Shown one piece after another: positions 3,648-6,271 of a DNA stretch of 6,271 bases. Origin of the DNA: Ruminococcus flavefaciens (GTDB lineage: Bacteria; Bacillota; Clostridia; Oscillospirales; Ruminococcaceae); contig CADBAC010000081.1 in the NCBI GenBank assembly GCA_902792495.1, positions 1 through 6,271 of the forward strand, in the 5' to 3' direction. Numbering within the stretch: position 1 is the stretch's first letter; the number at the start of each line of letters is the position of its first letter. The translations under genes were made by a program, and so were the position numbers. Below the pieces are notes generated by a model. It was not told the DNA's origin. It saw only the letters and a list, made by a program, of their open reading frames with translations, and searched no databases.

Positions 3648-5822
3648 TTATTCATCTTTCTTTTTTCTTGTACGTTTTGCAGCAGGCTTTTTTGCTGAGG
3701 ATGCAGCTTTTCTTGCAGTTGATGACTTCTTTTTTGCAGCGCCGCTCTCACGGTTTTTCTTCAGCTGTTCCTGACGATTCTGCTTTACTTCCAGTTTGCT
3801 GTAGGCTTCATCGTAGAAATACTCCTGAGATGAGAGAAGAGGCTGACGCTCAGTTCTGCGGTCATGGATATAAGTGCCGTCGCTGAGCATTACTCTTGCC
3901 TTTACGTTATCCTTCATAAGGATGCGGAACATCTCACGTATGCGCTTCCTGAGCTTTTCGTCCTCGATAGGGGCAGCGACCTCCACACGGCGGATGGTAT
4001 TTCTGCTCATGAAATCGGCAGAACCGATGTATATCTTCTGCTCGGGGCCGTCTGTGCCGAAAATGAATATACGGCTGTGTTCGAGGAAACGTCCGACGAT
4101 GCTGCGGACGGTTATATTCTCGGTATAGCCTTTTACTCCTGCGATAAGGCAGCAGAGTCCACGGATGACAAGCTCGATCTTTACACCTGCCTGAGAAGCC
4201 TCCACCAGCTTTTCGATTATGGCCATATCATTGAGCGAGTTTATCTTAGCGCCGATATAGCCCTTTCCGCCGTTCCTGGCGATCTCTATCTGCTCATCCA
4301 TCATTGCCAGTACCTGCGGTCTCAGTGCAAGAGGAGAAACCAGAAGCTTTCTCGGAGAATCGACGAATGTACCGTTGAGGAGTCCGTTGAAAACGTCCTC
4401 AGCATCTGCGGCAATTTCACGGTCGGCAGTGAGAAGCATGAGGTCGGTATAGAGCGTGGATGTCTTTTCGTTGTAGTTTCCTGTGCCTATCTGAGTGAGA
4501 TAGTCATATCCGCCGCCCTGAGCCTTACGGGTGATAAGAAGAAGCTTTGAGTGAGCCTTGTAGTCTCTCGGGCCGTAGATGACCTTAACTCCTGCCTCCT
4601 GAAGCTGTTTTGACCATTCGATATTGTTTGCCTCATCGAAACGTGCTCTCAGCTCTATCATGACCAGTACGTCCTTGCCCTGTTCTGCGGCGGTGCAAAG
4701 AGCATCCACCACCTTGCTGTTGCGGGCAAGACGGTAAATGGTTATCTTTATGGAAGTAACCTTCGGGTCGTTGGCGCATTCCTGAAGCAGCCTGATAAAT
4801 GACAGATTTATGCTCTCAAAGGGATAGCTGAGGAGTATATCCTTCTGCTTTACCTGAGCGAAAACAGGCCTTGTATCGGAGAGTACGGCAGGCTTTCTCG
4901 GAGAGCGTGGAACATAGTGGAGCTTCGGGTCGCTGTCGTATTCCTGGAGAGTATACAGGAAGGAAAGATCCAGCGGTATCCTTGAAGTGAATACACGCAC
5001 ATTTTTCAGTTTCAGCTTGCGGCAGAGGTAATCCAGCGACTCACGGCTGAACACATCCGATATCTCCAGACGGACTGCGGCAAGCTTCTTGCGCTTGTCT
5101 ACCAGTTCTTCCATGCGGTCACGGAACTCAGCACCACGGCCGGAAGCCATGATATAGGCATTTCTTGTGACACGGATAAGCGCTCTGTCGAGAACTTTAT
5201 AATTCTTGAACATGAGGTGGGCAAAGTGGAGTACCACTTCTTCTTCCAGTATGAATCTCTTTCCGCCGTTGCCAAGCTGTATGATACGCTCGCTCTGCTC
5301 ATGGTTTACGGGAACTATGCCGATAGTGGTCTTTTTTGCGCCGAGCTGAACAACAGCGTATATCTCCTTATTTTTCAGGAAAGGGAACGGCAGGTCGTCG
5401 TTGACTACGATTCCCGAGATAAACGGCTTTATCTCACGCTTGAAGTAAAGTTCAAGGAAGGTGAGTTCATCCTTTGTGGCGGTATCAAAGGTAACGTGCT
5501 CGAAGCCGTAGGGGATGAGTTCATCAGTAGTTTTCTTGTAAGCTTCCTCAACGGAAGGCTGTAAACGGCGCACAGCGGTGAACACAGCGTCCAGCTGCTG
5601 GGAAGGGGTCATGCCCGTCTTGCCGTCTTTCTGTGTATTGTCAGTCTTTTCACGGTCTGTCAGAGCGCCTACTCTCACCATGAAGAATTCGTCCAGATTG
5701 CTCTGATATATAGCTGAAAATGAAAGTCTTTCCAGCAGTGGGGTATCTGGGTCTGTAGCTTCTTCAAGAACTCTCTTGTTGAACTTGATCCACGAAAGCT
5801 CCCTGTTTTCAAGATATTCCAT
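3648..5822 (-). CDS. ppk: Polyphosphate kinase 1
   Basis: Encodes 724 aa. PPK1 reversibly transfers the ATP gamma-phosphate to a growing inorganic polyphosphate chain through a phosphohistidine. The four-domain architecture is complete. The N-terminal domain opens with ELSWIKFNKRVLEEA (8-22) and SNLDEFF (41-47). A head domain follows, then two phospholipase-D-like catalytic domains. Residues matching the E. coli active site are Asn42, Arg364, Arg394 (in RARFDEANNIEWS), the phosphorylated His424 (KAHSKLLL), Arg554 and His582 (EHSRIFIFG). The offset to E. coli numbering is 11 up to His424 and 10 afterwards, so one residue is inserted between. GTGNYNEKT (446-454) is present, but the E. coli His454 position is Gln444. 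Residues about 683-724 are an added Lys/Arg/Ala/Ser-rich tail with 17 basic residues in 42. AAGGAG lies 6 nt before the ATG. No good promoter is seen upstream, so it may be co-transcribed with the nucleoside kinase. Confidence 0.96.
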   Translation of the reverse strand: MEYLENRELSWIKFNKRVLEEATDPDTPLLERLSFSAIYQSNLDEFFMVRVGALTDREKTDNTQKDGKTGMTPSQQLDAVFTAVRRLQPSVEEAYKKTTDELIPYGFEHVTFDTATKDELTFLELYFKREIKPFISGIVVNDDLPFPFLKNKEIYAVVQLGAKKTTIGIVPVNHEQSERIIQLGNGGKRFILEEEVVLHFAHLMFKNYKVLDRALIRVTRNAYIMASGRGAEFRDRMEELVDKRKKLAAVRLEISDVFSRESLDYLCRKLKLKNVRVFTSRIPLDLSFLYTLQEYDSDPKLHYVPRSPRKPAVLSDTRPVFAQVKQKDILLSYPFESINLSFIRLLQECANDPKVTSIKITIYRLARNSKVVDALCTAAEQGKDVLVMIELRARFDEANNIEWSKQLQEAGVKVIYGPRDYKAHSKLLLITRKAQGGGYDYLTQIGTGNYNEKTSTLYTDLMLLTADREIAADAEDVFNGLLNGTFVDSPRKLLVSPLALRPQVLAMMDEQIEIARNGGKGYIGAKINSLNDMAIIEKLVEASQAGVKIELVIRGLCCLIAGVKGYTENITVRSIVGRFLEHSRIFIFGTDGPEQKIYIGSADFMSRNTIRRVEVAAPIEDEKLRKRIREMFRILMKDNVKARVMLSDGTYIHDRRTERQPLLSSQEYFYDEAYSKLEVKQNRQEQLKKNRESGAAKKKSSTARKAASSAKKPAAKRTRKKKDE

Positions 5823-5848
5823 ATAAAACTCCTTTTATTGCAAATGAA

Positions 5849-5936
5849 TCAGAACCTGTCTTCACAAGGGACGCAAGCAGATACGGTGCAAAGATGCCGG
5901 AAAACTGCTGTGGCATCTTGTGAAGACAAGTTCTCA
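5849..5936. repeat. 82-bp palindromic element between the nucleoside kinase and ppk, flanked by TCA
   Basis: The arms 5852-5868 (GAACCTGTCTTCACAAG) and 5917-5933 (CTTGTGAAGACAAGTTC) are inverted copies with one mismatch in 17. That mismatch forms a G-U pair in the minus-strand RNA. Inside is a smaller stem, ATGCC (5894-5898) and GGCAT (5912-5916), so the RNA could fold into a branched structure. TCA stands directly outside both ends (5849-5851 and 5934-5936). The right copy is the complement of the kinase stop codon. There is no U-tract after the hairpin in the minus direction (GATTCATTTG), so a standard intrinsic terminator is unlikely. It could be a small inserted element, an attenuator or an RNA-stability hairpin. 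Confidence 0.55.
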
Positions 5937-6271
5937 ATACTTAAACTGTCCGTGGCCTATGAATTCACATATAAGCGAATCGGGAGTGATATTCTCCTTG
6001 CTCAGCGGAGTAAGCTTCTCCATTACCGATATGACATCGGCAAGTTCGGGAGCGTCATCAAGTTCACGGAGCTTATCGAGTATATCGTCCCTGTAAGCGC
6101 TGAGTTCATATGCCATAAATGTGTCTATATCGTAATCTGCACGGTGCTTGTAGGGCATTATGTACTTATTCTCGCCTGCCTCAACGCTGTGGAACATATT
6201 CAGTGTTTCACGGGGCGAGCGCTTGCGGAAATTGCTGTCACGTATCATACGGCGCATAAGTCTCACCATGG
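5934..6271 (-). CDS. Uridine-kinase-like nucleoside kinase, C-terminal part only
   Basis: The reading frame is open to the window edge and its true start lies beyond it; the visible 112 or so codons end at a TGA (5934-5936). The fragment matches the C-terminus of clostridial nucleoside kinases of the phosphoribulokinase/uridine kinase family, which phosphorylate nucleosides in the cytosolic salvage pathway. The lid-type motif RLMRRMIRDSNFR is followed by SPRETLNMFHSVEAGENKYI, where the usual Trp before the SV motif is Phe. MPYKHRADYDIDTFMAYEL follows, and the end ICEFIGHGQFKY corresponds to the family's usual EFIGG terminus. The P-loop and any N-terminal TGS-like domain would be outside the window. 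It lies 111 nt before ppk with a palindromic element between them. The family call is from motif recognition on a partial protein. Confidence 0.75.
   Translation of the reverse strand, partial: MVRLMRRMIRDSNFRKRSPRETLNMFHSVEAGENKYIMPYKHRADYDIDTFMAYELSAYRDDILDKLRELDDAPELADVISVMEKLTPLSKENITPDSLICEFIGHGQFKY

Noticed and set aside
3864..4550. Plus-strand open frame of 228 codons opposite ppk
   Set aside because: It mirrors a highly conserved part of polyphosphate kinase. No domain or protein-like pattern was seen.
4485..4557. Inactive polyphosphate kinase because of the missing second histidine
   Set aside because: The phosphorylated histidine and all other active-site residues I could align are present, so loss of function is not supported.
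5823..5933. Promoter directly upstream of ppk
   Set aside because: The best candidates (TTGTGA, then AT-rich bases near GCAATAA) lack a good -10 box and crowd the ribosome binding site.

Overview
The window looks like chromosomal DNA from a Gram-positive gut-type Clostridia, most likely Ruminococcus or a near relative (Oscillospiraceae). The evidence is a clostridial-type nucleoside kinase C-terminus, a clostridial-type phosphatidylserine synthase, several small lipoproteins with Thr-rich or acidic linkers, sigma-A-like promoters with 17-nt spacers, AGGAGG-type ribosome binding sites, and C/G-rich intergenic hairpins of the kind common in that group. The genus is inferred from family resemblance. 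No marker gene is present. Every gene I can support is on the minus strand, so the window reads biologically from right to left.

Right part (6271 down to 3648): the C-terminal end of a uridine-kinase-like nucleoside kinase, cut by the window edge, is followed by an 82-bp palindromic element that abuts its stop codon. Next comes a full-length polyphosphate kinase 1 (724 aa) with its active-site residues in place and an unusual Lys/Ala-rich C-terminal tail. I see no clear promoter directly before ppk, so it may be read from upstream.

Middle (3622 to 2881): a good promoter drives a single CDP-alcohol phosphatidyltransferase, very probably CDP-diacylglycerol-serine O-phosphatidyltransferase (pssA). 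A hairpin terminator closes this unit.

Left part (2843 to 201): a second near-consensus promoter drives a tight four-gene operon of small secreted lipoproteins. All four have a lipobox cysteine at residue 20 or 21. They share one roughly 95-105-residue domain that starts with an aromatic-x-G-x-W motif and ends in a short hydrophobic strand. The domain occurs once in each of the first three genes and twice in the last, giving five copies in four genes. I do not recognise a named family or function; a lipocalin-like small beta fold is a guess. This array is the best candidate here for something undescribed.

The last lipoprotein gene carries an exact 11-bp tandem duplication that shifts its reading frame just after the second domain. 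A 14-residue ancestral tail is replaced by 66 residues read out of intergenic hairpins. Leftmost, about 345 bases of mostly non-coding DNA hold three hairpin elements. One is a MITE-like inverted repeat flanked by a 7-bp direct repeat.

The polyphosphate, phosphatidylserine and lipoprotein genes form separate transcription units. Any functional link between them is only suggested by proximity.
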